This document shows positions 9,993 to 19,521 of a stretch of 64,000 bases of DNA, piece after piece; position 1 is the stretch's first letter, and each line of letters starts with the position of its first letter. Both the position numbers and the translations under genes were made by a program. The stretch comes from Lysobacter sp. cf310 (GTDB lineage: Bacteria; Pseudomonadota; Gammaproteobacteria; Xanthomonadales; Xanthomonadaceae), in contig NZ_FOSS01000002.1 of assembly GCF_900114355.1 (NCBI RefSeq), forward strand, positions 325,491 to 389,490, written 5' to 3'. The notes below the pieces were generated by a model. The model did not search any database, was not told the DNA's origin, and saw nothing but the letters and a program-made list of their open reading frames with translations.

Positions 9993-10795
9993 TCGCGTTC
10001 GAGCGCCTGGGGCTGGAGCGCGACGCCGACGAAGCGCAGATCCGGCGCGCCTACGCGCGCGAGCTGCGCGGCGCCCGGCCCGACGAAAACCCGGTCGCGT
10101 TCCAGGAACTCCACCAAGCCTATCGCCAGTGTCTGGAGTACGCCGCATGGCGCGCCAGCGGCGGTGAGGACTGGGACGAGGAAGACTGGACCGACGAAGT
10201 CGACGACGAAGCCGCCGAGTCGCCGCGCCCCGAAGCGGCCTCCGCCGACGCGCCTACGCAGGTGCCGCCCGAAGCCCTGGCCGCCGCTTTGGCGCTGGAC
10301 CGTCAGTTAGCCGAAGCAGACGAGACCGAAGCGCGCGCGATGGCGCCTGCGGTGGGCGTCGAAGCCGGCTTCGACGCCGAGGCTTTCATCGCCGAACTGT
10401 TCGAAGTCTCCAGCGTCGGCAGCGGCGCCGACGTGCATCGCTGGCTGCAGGCGCATCCGGCCTTCTACGCCGTCGGCGCGCGCGAGGCGCTGGCGCCTGC
10501 GGTGCTGAACGCGCTGATCGATGCGCCCGACCTGCCGCCGCGCCACCTGGCCGCCCTGCTCCACTTCTTCGGCCTGGACGAGGTAGGACACGCGCGCGAC
10601 TGGCTGACACCGCAGATCGCCGCCTTGCAACAGCGCGCCCGCCTCACACCCGAGCACACGGCGGCGGCCAACGAGCTGTTCGGCCAACCCAAGCCCATCG
10701 ACGACGACGGCGGTCGCCCGATGTTCTGGACGATCTGGGTCGGCATCATGCTCGTCGTCGGCCTGGTCCGTTGCGGCTCGGCGGTACTGCACTGA
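9989..10795 (+). CDS. J-domain co-chaperone with C-terminal membrane anchor (DjlB/DjlC-like)
   Basis: The GTG at 9989 overlaps the hscC stop and starts exactly at the J-domain; there is no better start. The protein has 268 residues. A J-domain occupies about 1-50 ([19 protein letters not shown]). It carries RPD (30-32) where canonical J-proteins have HPD, the tripeptide that stimulates Hsp70 ATPase. A very acidic linker (about 56-80) and an unrecognised middle region follow. A single hydrophobic segment occupies the last 22 or so residues, predicting a tail-anchored inner membrane protein with a cytoplasmic J-domain. It likely works with HscC. Confidence 0.82.
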   Translation: MIAFERLGLERDADEAQIRRAYARELRGARPDENPVAFQELHQAYRQCLEYAAWRASGGEDWDEEDWTDEVDDEAAESPRPEAASADAPTQVPPEALAAALALDRQLAEADETEARAMAPAVGVEAGFDAEAFIAELFEVSSVGSGADVHRWLQAHPAFYAVGAREALAPAVLNALIDAPDLPPRHLAALLHFFGLDEVGHARDWLTPQIAALQQRARLTPEHTAAANELFGQPKPIDDDGGRPMFWTIWVGIMLVVGLVRCGSAVLH

Positions 10796-12237
10796 TGCGC
10801 GATCCTTTCGCCGTACTGGGCCTGGATCGCGACGCCGACGAGCGCGCGATCAAGCGCGCGTACGCGCAGCGCCTGCGCCTGACGCGGCCGGACGACGACC
10901 CGGCTGCTTTCCAGGCTTTGAACGAGGCCTACCGGCGTTGTTTGGAAATAGCGGCGGTGCTAACGGAATGGGAAGACGAAGACGACGCTCCTAACGGAGA
11001 CGCGCTCGTCGATACCGATCGTTTCAACACCACCCTGGGCTACGACGCCCTGCTGGCCACGACCGGCGCGCCGTCTGCGGACGCCCAGGAAACCCTGAAA
11101 CCCGACGAGATCGAACGTTTCGATGCGGAAGGCTTTCTGGCCGAGCTGATCCGACGCGCCCAGCACGATTCCAAAAGCAGCATCGAACACTGGCTGCGCG
11201 AGCTGCCGGCGCTGTACGCCCTGAACCTCAAATCGGCGCTGCGCGGGCCGGTGGCGCTGGAGATGTCGCAGGCCGATCCGCCGCCGCGCGCCACCAACGC
11301 GCGCGTCGTGGTGGCGTTCTTCGGCTTGGACATGGTCTCGCCCAGCGACACCTGGCTGTACGCGCAGGCGGCGTATGTGCTGCGGCGCGCGCAAGCCGTG
11401 GAGGACTACGACTACGAGATCGCATGTCTGCGCGGCGAACACACGACCTTCGTCGATCGCCTCCTGGTGCGCGAGCTCGAAGGTCCGACGCATTGGCTGC
11501 GCCGCGTGTTCATCGCGCTGATCCCCGGCCTGCCATCGCGCACGCTGGCCTGGTGGCGTCACCTGTCCGCGATAGGCGCCGACCTCGCGGAAGAGCGCCT
11601 GGATCCGAAAGCGATCGCCTTCTGGGACGGCGCGACCGACCGCACGCGTCTGGACTGGCGCCGGGCGCTTATCGGGTGCGTGCGGGTCGCTTTGTACTGC
11701 CTACTGCTGGTGAGCCTGATCGCGGTGTTGCGGGGCGATCGCGATTTCCTGGGCCTGGCCTTGCGCGAAAGCGCTATCGTCACCGCGATCTGGTTGCTGT
11801 GGATATCGGGCAACGTCGGCACGCGCCGACTGGTAGCGGCGATCGAACGGGGCACCGGCTGGGACGGGCCGTTGACGCTGGCACTGCCCTGCCTGACCGC
11901 GGCCTTGGCGCTGCAATCGGCGCAACCGGAAGTCTCGATGCTGCTGTCGGGCATGGTGCTGATCGGCTGGACCAGCGCACGCATGCCCGGGACACGGCGC
12001 GAGATGGTGCTGGCCGGCCTGTTCTGCGGCGTGGCCGTGCTGCCCACGCTGAGCACGACCGATCACCCTGCCATAGCGGTCGCAATGGGCGCAGCGATGC
12101 CGATCGCCACCGATATCCTGTACGCGGCGCTGCGTCGCGTCCCATTGGACGAAGTCCGCCGCCGTTCGGCCTGGTTGTGGCCGCTGTTTGGCCTGGCGTT
12201 GGCCGCGTTGATAGTGATCTCGATCTACGCGCCCTGA
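10795..12237 (+). CDS. J-domain co-chaperone with multi-span membrane domain
   Basis: The ATG at 10795 overlaps the last base of the preceding stop. The 480-residue product begins with a J-domain (VLGLDRDADERAIKRAYAQR), again with RPD (31-33) in place of HPD, so the substitution is shared by both paralogues. Residues 50-280 are soluble and partly similar in layout to the preceding protein. From about 290 there are several hydrophobic segments, such as YCLLLVSLIAVL, AIWLLWISG and LFGLALAALIVISIY, suggesting six or so membrane helices. It is probably the second partner of HscC. No function can be assigned to its membrane part. Confidence 0.8.
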   Translation: MRDPFAVLGLDRDADERAIKRAYAQRLRLTRPDDDPAAFQALNEAYRRCLEIAAVLTEWEDEDDAPNGDALVDTDRFNTTLGYDALLATTGAPSADAQETLKPDEIERFDAEGFLAELIRRAQHDSKSSIEHWLRELPALYALNLKSALRGPVALEMSQADPPPRATNARVVVAFFGLDMVSPSDTWLYAQAAYVLRRAQAVEDYDYEIACLRGEHTTFVDRLLVRELEGPTHWLRRVFIALIPGLPSRTLAWWRHLSAIGADLAEERLDPKAIAFWDGATDRTRLDWRRALIGCVRVALYCLLLVSLIAVLRGDRDFLGLALRESAIVTAIWLLWISGNVGTRRLVAAIERGTGWDGPLTLALPCLTAALALQSAQPEVSMLLSGMVLIGWTSARMPGTRREMVLAGLFCGVAVLPTLSTTDHPAIAVAMGAAMPIATDILYAALRRVPLDEVRRRSAWLWPLFGLALAALIVISIYAP

Positions 12238-12531
12238 ATGCGTCGCGCCCACGAACATTGGCGCTGCCCTATTCATCGTCCTGAAAAATTTCTGAACCAT
12301 TCTGGCCTCGCACCGGATGCAAAGCTGCGGTACGAAGCGTGCAAATCCGCGTTGTTGTTGGCGGTGCGCAATCGGCGCCGAAACTGAATCCGCGATGTGC
12401 GTTTTCGCTGTGCGGATTGGTGAGGCGCATCACATCGGTCGCGTTGTATCAGCGTGTTAGGCTCCAAAGCTCAACCTCGCTGTTACCCGTTCTTCACCCG
12501 AACGTTCCCCCGAACTAGAGGACGCCGCGTC

Positions 12532-13122
12532 ATGGCCATTTTCAATCAGCCCAACCCGCCCAAGCGTGAGACGCTTCCGCCGCTGCAGCCGGAGACCGCA
12601 CTCAAGCGCGAGCCGGACACGGCCAACGAGATCAACTTCGGCCAGGCTTCGACGCCGGCACCCGCGCCGTTCGCCAACACCGCGCCTTCGCCCTCTTACG
12701 CGGCCAAGCCGGCCGAGCGCGAAGGCGGCAAGGAATCGCTGATCGCGTCCGACCTGTCGATCGAAGGCAAGATCCAGGGCTCGGGCCATATCCGCATCGC
12801 CGGCCGCTTCAAGGGCGACGTGCAGGTCGACGGCGATCTCACCATCGAAGTCGGCGCCAAGTTGAACGGCGGCGTGAGCGCGCGCAAGGTCGTGATCGCG
12901 GGCGAGCTCGAAGGCAACATCAACGCGGCGCAGCGCGTCGAGCTGCTGGAAAGCGGCAGCATGGTCGGCGACGTCAAGGCCGGCGTGGTCACCGTCGCAC
13001 CGGGTTCGCGCATGCGCGGCCAGGTCGAGTTCGGCTTCGACGACAAGGACAGCAAATCCAGCGGCGACAAGGGCGGCAAGTCCGACGCCGCCGGCAAGTC
13101 GGAGAACGGCGCCGGCGCATGA
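12532..13122 (+). CDS. Bactofilin (polymer-forming cytoskeletal protein)
   Basis: Bactofilins self-assemble into nucleotide-free filaments, usually at the membrane, and organise cell shape or wall-modifying enzymes. The 196-residue product starts at ATG 12532, with GAGGACG upstream. A disordered Pro/Ala N-terminus (1-65) precedes the beta-helix core (about 68-165). The core has repeated turns such as GKIQGSGHIRIAGRFKGDV, and a charged Lys/Asp/Ser tail follows. The downstream zinc-ribbon gene overlaps by 4 bases. The 294-bp gap upstream shows no gene. Confidence 0.92.
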   Translation: MAIFNQPNPPKRETLPPLQPETALKREPDTANEINFGQASTPAPAPFANTAPSPSYAAKPAEREGGKESLIASDLSIEGKIQGSGHIRIAGRFKGDVQVDGDLTIEVGAKLNGGVSARKVVIAGELEGNINAAQRVELLESGSMVGDVKAGVVTVAPGSRMRGQVEFGFDDKDSKSSGDKGGKSDAAGKSENGAGA

Positions 13123-13481
13123 ACGCCGCACGCCCGGGCCTGCCCGGGGCGACGCGCACCTGTCCGCACTGCAAGACGACCATCCTCGACAGCGCGAACG
13201 TCTGCCCCGCCTGCAAGCACCATCTCAAGTTCGACCCCGAGGCGCTGCAACACGCGGCGGCGAAGTTTTCGCCGCTGCATGTCGAAGGCACGATCCACGC
13301 GCCCGCCGAGGGCGCGTGGGAGTACACCATGCTGCTGTCGATCCGCGACGAGGACGGCCATGAGGTCACCCGCCAGGTGGTCGGCGTGGGCGCCATGTTT
13401 CCGGGCGAGCAACGCACGTTCACCCTAGCCGTCGAGGCAGTCGCCGCGACCGGCTACAAGGCGGTCAAGCGCAAGCGCTGA
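13119..13481 (+). CDS. Zinc-ribbon protein coupled to bactofilin
   Basis: This 120-residue protein starts in an ATGA overlap with the bactofilin stop, so the two are translationally coupled. Two CxxC pairs, CPHC (15-18) and CPAC (29-32), form a zinc ribbon of the zf-ribbon type. The remaining 85 residues predict a beta-rich domain (VEGTIHAPAEGAWEY to the end) that I cannot name. No signal peptide or membrane segment is visible. The coupling suggests it acts with, or on, the bactofilin filament; this is inference from position only. Confidence 0.85.
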   Translation: MNAARPGLPGATRTCPHCKTTILDSANVCPACKHHLKFDPEALQHAAAKFSPLHVEGTIHAPAEGAWEYTMLLSIRDEDGHEVTRQVVGVGAMFPGEQRTFTLAVEAVAATGYKAVKRKR

Positions 13482-13645
13482 TCCGCTATCCCTATCACGC
13501 TTCCGGGTGTTGCCCGGCCCCGGCGTTTGTTGCGCCGCCGGGCGCGCGTTAGCATGCGAATGCCACATCGTCGGCACCTGCGCGGCACAAGCCGCGCCGG
13601 TCGCCCCGCGACGCAACGGACGATACCTACAAGGAGACGTAGCCC

Positions 13646-13843
13646 ATGAGCAAATCGCTGATCGACCAGATCGGGCGCGAACGCGCCGATCAACTGATAG
13701 AGAAGGCGGTGGCCGACGCCGTCGCCGAGGCACAAGCGCACGGCCTGCCCGAGGCCGTGAAGATCGATGGAGTGTGGCGCAAGCGCTACCCGGACGGTCG
13801 GATCGAGCCGATCGATGGGGAGGCTTCCCATGCCGACCGGTGA
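13646..13843 (+). CDS. Small protein upstream of zeta-like kinase, possible antitoxin
   Basis: The 65-residue acidic-to-neutral protein follows AAGGAGACG. Residues 1-35 predict a helix (LIDQIGRERADQLIEKAVAD), then a short GVWRKRYPDGRIEPI segment. The frame overlaps the start of the next gene by 14 bases, a layout common in toxin-antitoxin pairs. I do not recognise the family; an epsilon-type or other antitoxin role is only inferred from size and the kinase neighbour. A 164-bp gap to the zinc-ribbon gene separates it from the upstream operon. Confidence 0.65.
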   Translation: MSKSLIDQIGRERADQLIEKAVADAVAEAQAHGLPEAVKIDGVWRKRYPDGRIEPIDGEASHADR

Positions 13844-14846
13844 AGACGCACCGCTGATGGTGGTGCTGGCCGGCCCGAACGGGTCCGGCAAGAGCACCAT
13901 CACCAATGCCCTGCGCGGCGAGGCGCAGTTCCCGAAGAACTACATCAACGCCGACGACATCGCGGTTTCGCTGAAGGCCGATGTTCCCGACGAGAACCGG
14001 CGCAACCTGGTGGCCGCCAACATGGCCGAGGACCAGCGCAAGGCGGCGGTGGTCGGCGGCAAGCCGTTCGCGTTCGAGACGGTGATGTCCACGCCCGGCA
14101 AACTGGCCTTGTTCGACGAGGCGCACACCAAGGGCTTCGGTGTGGACCTGGTGTTCGTAACCACCGAGAGCGCGCAGATCAACAAGGTGCGGGTCGAGAA
14201 CCGCGCCAAGCTGGGCGGACACTCGGTCGATGGCGACAAGATCGTCGAGCGCTACGAGCGCGCGATGGGCCTGCTGCCGGCAGCGGTGGAGAAAGCCGAC
14301 ACCGCGCGCATCTACGACAACACCGGCAAGGCGCCGATGCTGGTCGCGCAGAAGCATCCCGACGGCCATATGAGCTATCCGCTGGGCGACAAGACCCCGG
14401 AATGGGTGGTCGAACGCCTGCAGAAGCCGCTGGAGCAACGCGAGAAGTCGCGTGCCGAGTTGGCGACCTCGGTCGAGGCGACCCGCCCCGGCGCGTCCTC
14501 GATCATGGTCGACGCCGACATCGGCCGCGGCCTGAGCTACAAGGGCCTGGTCGCCAAGACCACCGACAGCCACGTGATGCAGTACGTGCCCGGCCACGAG
14601 AGCGGCAGCGGCAAACTGGTGGTGCACGACCGCAGCCTCGCCCCGCCCGGCGACTACGCCGCCCTGACCCGCCCCGAGCATCGCGGTGCCCAGGTCGAGA
14701 TCGGCTACGCGTTCGGAGCTGACGGCAAACATCCGCCGACCGCGCATGTGGCCGCACCGGCGGTGGCGCAAGCGCAGCAGCAACAGCAAGGGCAGATGCC
14801 GCCGCCCGGGCAGGAACCGCCGCAGGCGCCGCGCTCGAAGCTTTAA
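13830..14846 (+). CDS. Zeta-like P-loop kinase with extra C-terminal domain
   Basis: The 338-residue protein is read from ATG 13830, preceded by GGGGAGG (frames from 13767 or 13815 also exist). Walker A is GPNGSGKST (15-23). NADDIA (40-45) and FETVMS (82-87) follow, and the RAKLGGHSVD segment is typical of the COG4185/zeta-like kinases related to UDP-GlcNAc kinases. After about residue 200 comes a second domain (YKGLVAKTTDSHVMQYV ... VVHDRSLAP) that looks like a KfrB-type beta domain by eye. A Gln/Pro-rich tail ends the protein. Zeta proteins are toxins kept in check by an antitoxin; here toxicity is unproven and the partner at 13646 is a guess. A clear terminator follows. Confidence 0.78.
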   Translation: MPTGEDAPLMVVLAGPNGSGKSTITNALRGEAQFPKNYINADDIAVSLKADVPDENRRNLVAANMAEDQRKAAVVGGKPFAFETVMSTPGKLALFDEAHTKGFGVDLVFVTTESAQINKVRVENRAKLGGHSVDGDKIVERYERAMGLLPAAVEKADTARIYDNTGKAPMLVAQKHPDGHMSYPLGDKTPEWVVERLQKPLEQREKSRAELATSVEATRPGASSIMVDADIGRGLSYKGLVAKTTDSHVMQYVPGHESGSGKLVVHDRSLAPPGDYAALTRPEHRGAQVEIGYAFGADGKHPPTAHVAAPAVAQAQQQQQGQMPPPGQEPPQAPRSKL

Positions 14847-14875
14847 GCGCTGCGCCTTGGCAGCAGCAACGCAAG

Positions 14876-14902
14876 CCCCGCAATCGCGGGGTTTCTTTTT
14901 TC
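14876..14902 (+). terminator. Intrinsic terminator after zeta-like kinase
   Basis: The stem CCCCGC / GCGGGG with AATC loop is followed by TTTCTTTTTT, 29 bases after the stop. The same hairpin with a T tract recurs at about 15028-15050 as part of a duplicated unit. Confidence 0.85.
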
Positions 14903-15172
14903 CAGCCGCCCGCCTTTGCTTGTCTTCCCCCTTTGGAAAAGGGGGACTGAGGGGGATTTGCTTTGGCTTTGGCGGGGAAGAGCAAATCCCCCCTAGCCCC
15001 CCTTTTTCAAAGGGGGGAACTGCAGTCCCGCAATCGCGGGGCTTCTTTTTCCATCCGCCCGCCTTTGCTTGTCTTCCCCCTTTGAAAAAGGGGGATTGAG
15101 GGGGATTTGCTTTGGCTTTGGCAGAGAAGAGCAAATTCCCTCTTGCCTCCCTTTTTCAAAGCGGGGAACTGC
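14876..15172. repeat. Two tandem copies of a 150-bp unit
   Basis: The gene-free interval 14847-15212 contains a unit starting CAATCGCGGGG at 14881 and again at 15031 (period 150). Each copy holds the terminator-like hairpin, a stretch CGCCTTTGCTTGTCTTCCC, and a second inverted repeat CCCCCTTT...AAAGGGGG with GAGCAAATCCC. A related AAATCCTCC / CCTCCTTTG element occurs at 34176-34570, so this is a dispersed element and not a gene. Confidence 0.75.
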
Positions 15173-15212
15173 AAAAGGGAGAACTGCCAAAGAGCGGAGC
15201 GCTATCGGACGC

Positions 15213-15455
15213 TCAGTCCGACGGCCCGCAGTTGTCGCAACCCGCGCAGTTGGGGCCGGAGGCGCTCGGCACCGGCGCGATCGCACGGCCCAGCCGGCGC
15301 ATCCAATCCGGCCGGCCGTCGCGCACCAGCGGCAGCGCCAGGGCGATGCGCAGGCGGCGCACGCCGCCGGGGAACTGCTTCTTCGCGACCACGGCCGCAC
15401 TGACGATCACCGCCAGCGCGATCACCAAGTATTGCGCGAGCAGGCCGGCGTCCAT
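15213..15455 (-). CDS. FeoB-associated small Cys-rich membrane protein
   Basis: This 80-residue protein begins 2 bases after the feoB stop on the minus strand. One transmembrane helix (LLAQYLVIALAVIVSAAVVA, about 5-24) is followed by a basic middle and a C-terminal CAGCDNCG cluster with a further Cys at 70. It matches the layout of the small FeoB-associated Cys-rich proteins. Its position as third gene of a feoA-feoB operon suggests a role like FeoC, perhaps binding iron or a cluster at the membrane; the biochemical role is unproven. Confidence 0.8.
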   Translation of the reverse strand: MDAGLLAQYLVIALAVIVSAAVVAKKQFPGGVRRLRIALALPLVRDGRPDWMRRLGRAIAPVPSASGPNCAGCDNCGPSD

Positions 15456-15457
15456 GC

Positions 15458-17346
<1,889 letters not shown>

Positions 17347-17350
<4 letters not shown>

Positions 17351-17661
17351 GTGTCGCTCCCGCCAGCCTCGGGCTGGACCTGGATCCGCGCCGCCTCGCT
17401 GCGGCGCAGGGCGAAACGGGTGTAGCCGATCTGGATCAGCAAGGGCTCGGCCGAGATCGGCCCGGACGCCATCACCTCGACCCGCTCGCCCTTGACGAAA
17501 CCCAGTTCGCGCAGACGCCGCGCGATCGCGTCGTTCGGGGCCTGGTCTTCGACGGATTCGACCGTGGCCGCGACGCGACGCGGCAATTCGGACAATTTCA
17601 AGGCTTCACCAATGGGCGCGGCGGTTTCCGACCGGGCATCACAAATAGGAATTGTTCTCAT
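17347..17661 (-). CDS. feoA: Ferrous iron transport protein FeoA
   Basis: This small SH3-like protein supports FeoB; the core begins at LKLSELPRR and ends with IQIGYTRFALRRSEAARI. The ATG at 17661 gives 104 residues but has no ribosome-binding site and overlaps a Fur-like box. A TTG at 17601 (weak GGTGAAG upstream) gives 84 residues, the usual FeoA length, and starts at the conserved region. I list the longer frame but consider 17601 at least as likely. The gene overlaps feoB by 4 bases and diverges from liuC. Confidence 0.88.
17646..17660 (-). promoter_or_regulatory. Possible Fur box before feoA
   Basis: The minus strand reads TGAGAACAATTCCTA, a 7-1-7 pattern matching the Fur half-sites at about 9 of 14 positions, in an AT-rich island. 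It would control feoA if translation starts at 17601. The match is partial. Confidence 0.4.
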
Positions 17662-17748
17662 TCTAGCATCGCCGGCCGTACCGGGGCGGATCGCGGCGGG
17701 CGCCGCGTATCATTCGCCAGACTCCACACAGCCAGCCCCCCGCCCGCG

Positions 17749-18531
17749 ATGAACCATCCGTTGCTGAGTTTGCGCGAGGGCCCCGTGGCCCGGCTGCGCC
17801 TGAACCGCCCCGCCCTGCACAACGCCTTCGACGCGGTCCTGATCGCGGCGCTGACCGGCGCCCTAGAAGCGGTGGCCCACGACGACAGCGTGCGGGTGGT
17901 GGTGCTGGAAGGCGACGGCGCCTCGTTTTCGGCCGGCGCCGACCTCAACTGGATGCGCGGCATGGCCGCGGCCAGCGAGGCCGCCAACCGCGACGACGCC
18001 CTGGCCCTGGCGCGGCTGATGCGGACCCTGGACGAGCTGCCCAAGCCGACCCTGGCGCGCGTGCACGGCGCGGCCTTCGGCGGCGGGGTCGGCCTGGTGG
18101 CCTGCTGCGACATCGCCATCGGCGCGCCCGAGGCCAAGTTCGGCCTGACCGAGAGCAAGCTCGGCCTGCTGCCGGCGGTGATCTCGCCCTACGTGATCGA
18201 GGCGATCGGCGCGCGCCAGGCGCGGCGCTGGTTCGCGACCGCGGAAATCTTCGACGCCGACACCGCCCTGGCGATCGGCCTGCTGCATGCGGTGGTGCCG
18301 GCCGACCAGCTCGACGCCGCGGTGCAGCGCCAGATCGAGCTGCTGCTGAAGGCCGGCCCGGTGGCCGCGGCCCAGGCCAAGGCGCTGGTGCGCCGGGTCG
18401 CCGCGCACGGCGACCGCGACCGCCACGACGCCGACAACGCCGACCTGATCGCGCGCCTGCGCGTCTCGCCCGAGGGCCAGGAAGGCCTGGGCGCGTTCCT
18501 GGACAAACGCAAGCCGGCCTGGATTCCCTGA
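17749..18531 (+). CDS. liuC: Methylglutaconyl-CoA hydratase (enoyl-CoA hydratase family)
   Basis: This crotonase-fold enzyme hydrates 3-methylglutaconyl-CoA to HMG-CoA in leucine breakdown. It has 260 residues from ATG 17749; longer frames to 17335 run into feoA and are rejected. The CoA-binding FSAGADLNWM (60-69) and oxyanion-hole segment HGAAFGGGVGLV (106-117) are present. One catalytic glutamate is visible at Glu135 (LTESKLG). The other position, in GGGVGLVACCD, lacks Glu, as in other bacterial LiuC-like proteins. It lies next to liuD and liuE on the same strand, which makes the pathway call safer than fold alone. Confidence 0.87.
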   Translation: MNHPLLSLREGPVARLRLNRPALHNAFDAVLIAALTGALEAVAHDDSVRVVVLEGDGASFSAGADLNWMRGMAAASEAANRDDALALARLMRTLDELPKPTLARVHGAAFGGGVGLVACCDIAIGAPEAKFGLTESKLGLLPAVISPYVIEAIGARQARRWFATAEIFDADTALAIGLLHAVVPADQLDAAVQRQIELLLKAGPVAAAQAKALVRRVAAHGDRDRHDADNADLIARLRVSPEGQEGLGAFLDKRKPAWIP

Positions 18532-18579
18532 GCCGAACGCACCGCCGCACCGCCCCCGACCGCTACAAGGAGCCGTACC

Positions 18580-18969
18580 GTGATCGACCATATGGGTATC
18601 AACGTCGCCGACTACCCGCGCAGTCGCGCTTTCTACAGCCAGGTGCTGGCGACGCTGGGCTACGCCGAGGTGATGGCGGTGACGAAGGAGCAAAGCGGCG
18701 GCTACGAAGGCTGCGGCTTCGGTCCGCCGCAGCAACCCAAGTTTTGGGTCGGTACCGGCCCGGCGCACGGCGGCGGCGTGCACATCTGCTTCAACGCCGG
18801 CTCGCGCGCCCAGGTCGACGCCTTCCACGCCGCCGCCCTGGCGCAAGGCGCGCGCGACAACGGCGCGCCCGGCATCCGCGCCCACTACCACCCCAATTAC
18901 TACGGCGCCTACGCCTACGATCTGGACGGCAACAACATCGAGGCGGTTTGCCACCTGCCACCGGCTTGA
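18580..18969 (+). CDS. VOC family protein (glyoxalase/dioxygenase fold)
   Basis: The start is a GTG at 18580 (AAGGAGCC 6 bases upstream). The 129-residue product begins IDHMGINVADY and ends NNIEAVCHLPPA, the two metal-ligand ends of a single VOC module. His4 and Glu122 are likely metal ligands, with H81-like residues between. Vicinal-oxygen-chelate proteins carry out isomerisation, dioxygenation or resistance reactions; the substrate cannot be told. A close paralogue is next at 19085. Placement between liuC and liuD is probably incidental or a fosfomycin/glyoxalase-like detoxification function. Confidence 0.8.
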   Translation: MIDHMGINVADYPRSRAFYSQVLATLGYAEVMAVTKEQSGGYEGCGFGPPQQPKFWVGTGPAHGGGVHICFNAGSRAQVDAFHAAALAQGARDNGAPGIRAHYHPNYYGAYAYDLDGNNIEAVCHLPPA

Positions 18970-19084
18970 TACACCGGCTCCACAGAAACGGTGCATGCGG
19001 CTCGCGCGCAGTTGACCGCGCGCGGCGCCGCCGCGTTCACTAGCGTCCCTAATCGCGATCCGCACGGAGGCCGTAGGTAGCAGC

Positions 19085-19471
19085 ATGCTCGACCACATCG
19101 ACTTCGCGGTTTCCGACCTGGCGCGCAGCCGCGCCTTCTACACGCCTGCGCTGGCGCCGCTGGGGATGGCGCCGGTGCTGGAGATCGCGCGCGACGACGA
19201 CGGCCACGAAGGCACCGGCTACGGCCCACCCGGGCGGCCGCTGTTCTGGATCGGCCGCGGCGACAGCCTGTCCGGCCGGCTGCACGTGGCCTTCAGCGCG
19301 GACACGCGCGCGCAGGTCGACGCCTTCCATCGGGCCGCGCTCGCCGCCGGCGGCCGCGACAACGGCGCGCCGGGTCTGCGGCCGCGCTACCACCCGCATT
19401 ACTACGCCGCGTTTGTGTTGGACCCCGACGGGCACAACATCGAAGCGGTCTGCCATCGGCCGCCGGCATGA
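19085..19471 (+). CDS. VOC family protein, paralogue of preceding gene
   Basis: The 128-residue protein starts at ATG 19085 after a CGGAGG site. It shares the layout and key segments of the 18580 gene: LDHIDFAVSDLARSRAFY at the start, RDNGAPGLRPRYHPHYY in the middle and HNIEAVCHRPPA at the end. The two likely arose by tandem duplication. Metal ligands of the VOC fold (His4, Glu near the end) are kept. Function unknown; the substrate probably is a small organic molecule. Confidence 0.8.
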   Translation: MLDHIDFAVSDLARSRAFYTPALAPLGMAPVLEIARDDDGHEGTGYGPPGRPLFWIGRGDSLSGRLHVAFSADTRAQVDAFHRAALAAGGRDNGAPGLRPRYHPHYYAAFVLDPDGHNIEAVCHRPPA

Positions 19472-19521
19472 ACCGTCGGCCCCTCGTCTCGCCCATCCCT
19501 GACCGGGAAGGATAGCCCCGC

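Noticed and set aside
13830-14846. Type IV secretion effector because of the Gln-rich tail
   Set aside because: The tail recalls X-Tfe effectors, but I could not find the conserved XVIPCD motifs before it.
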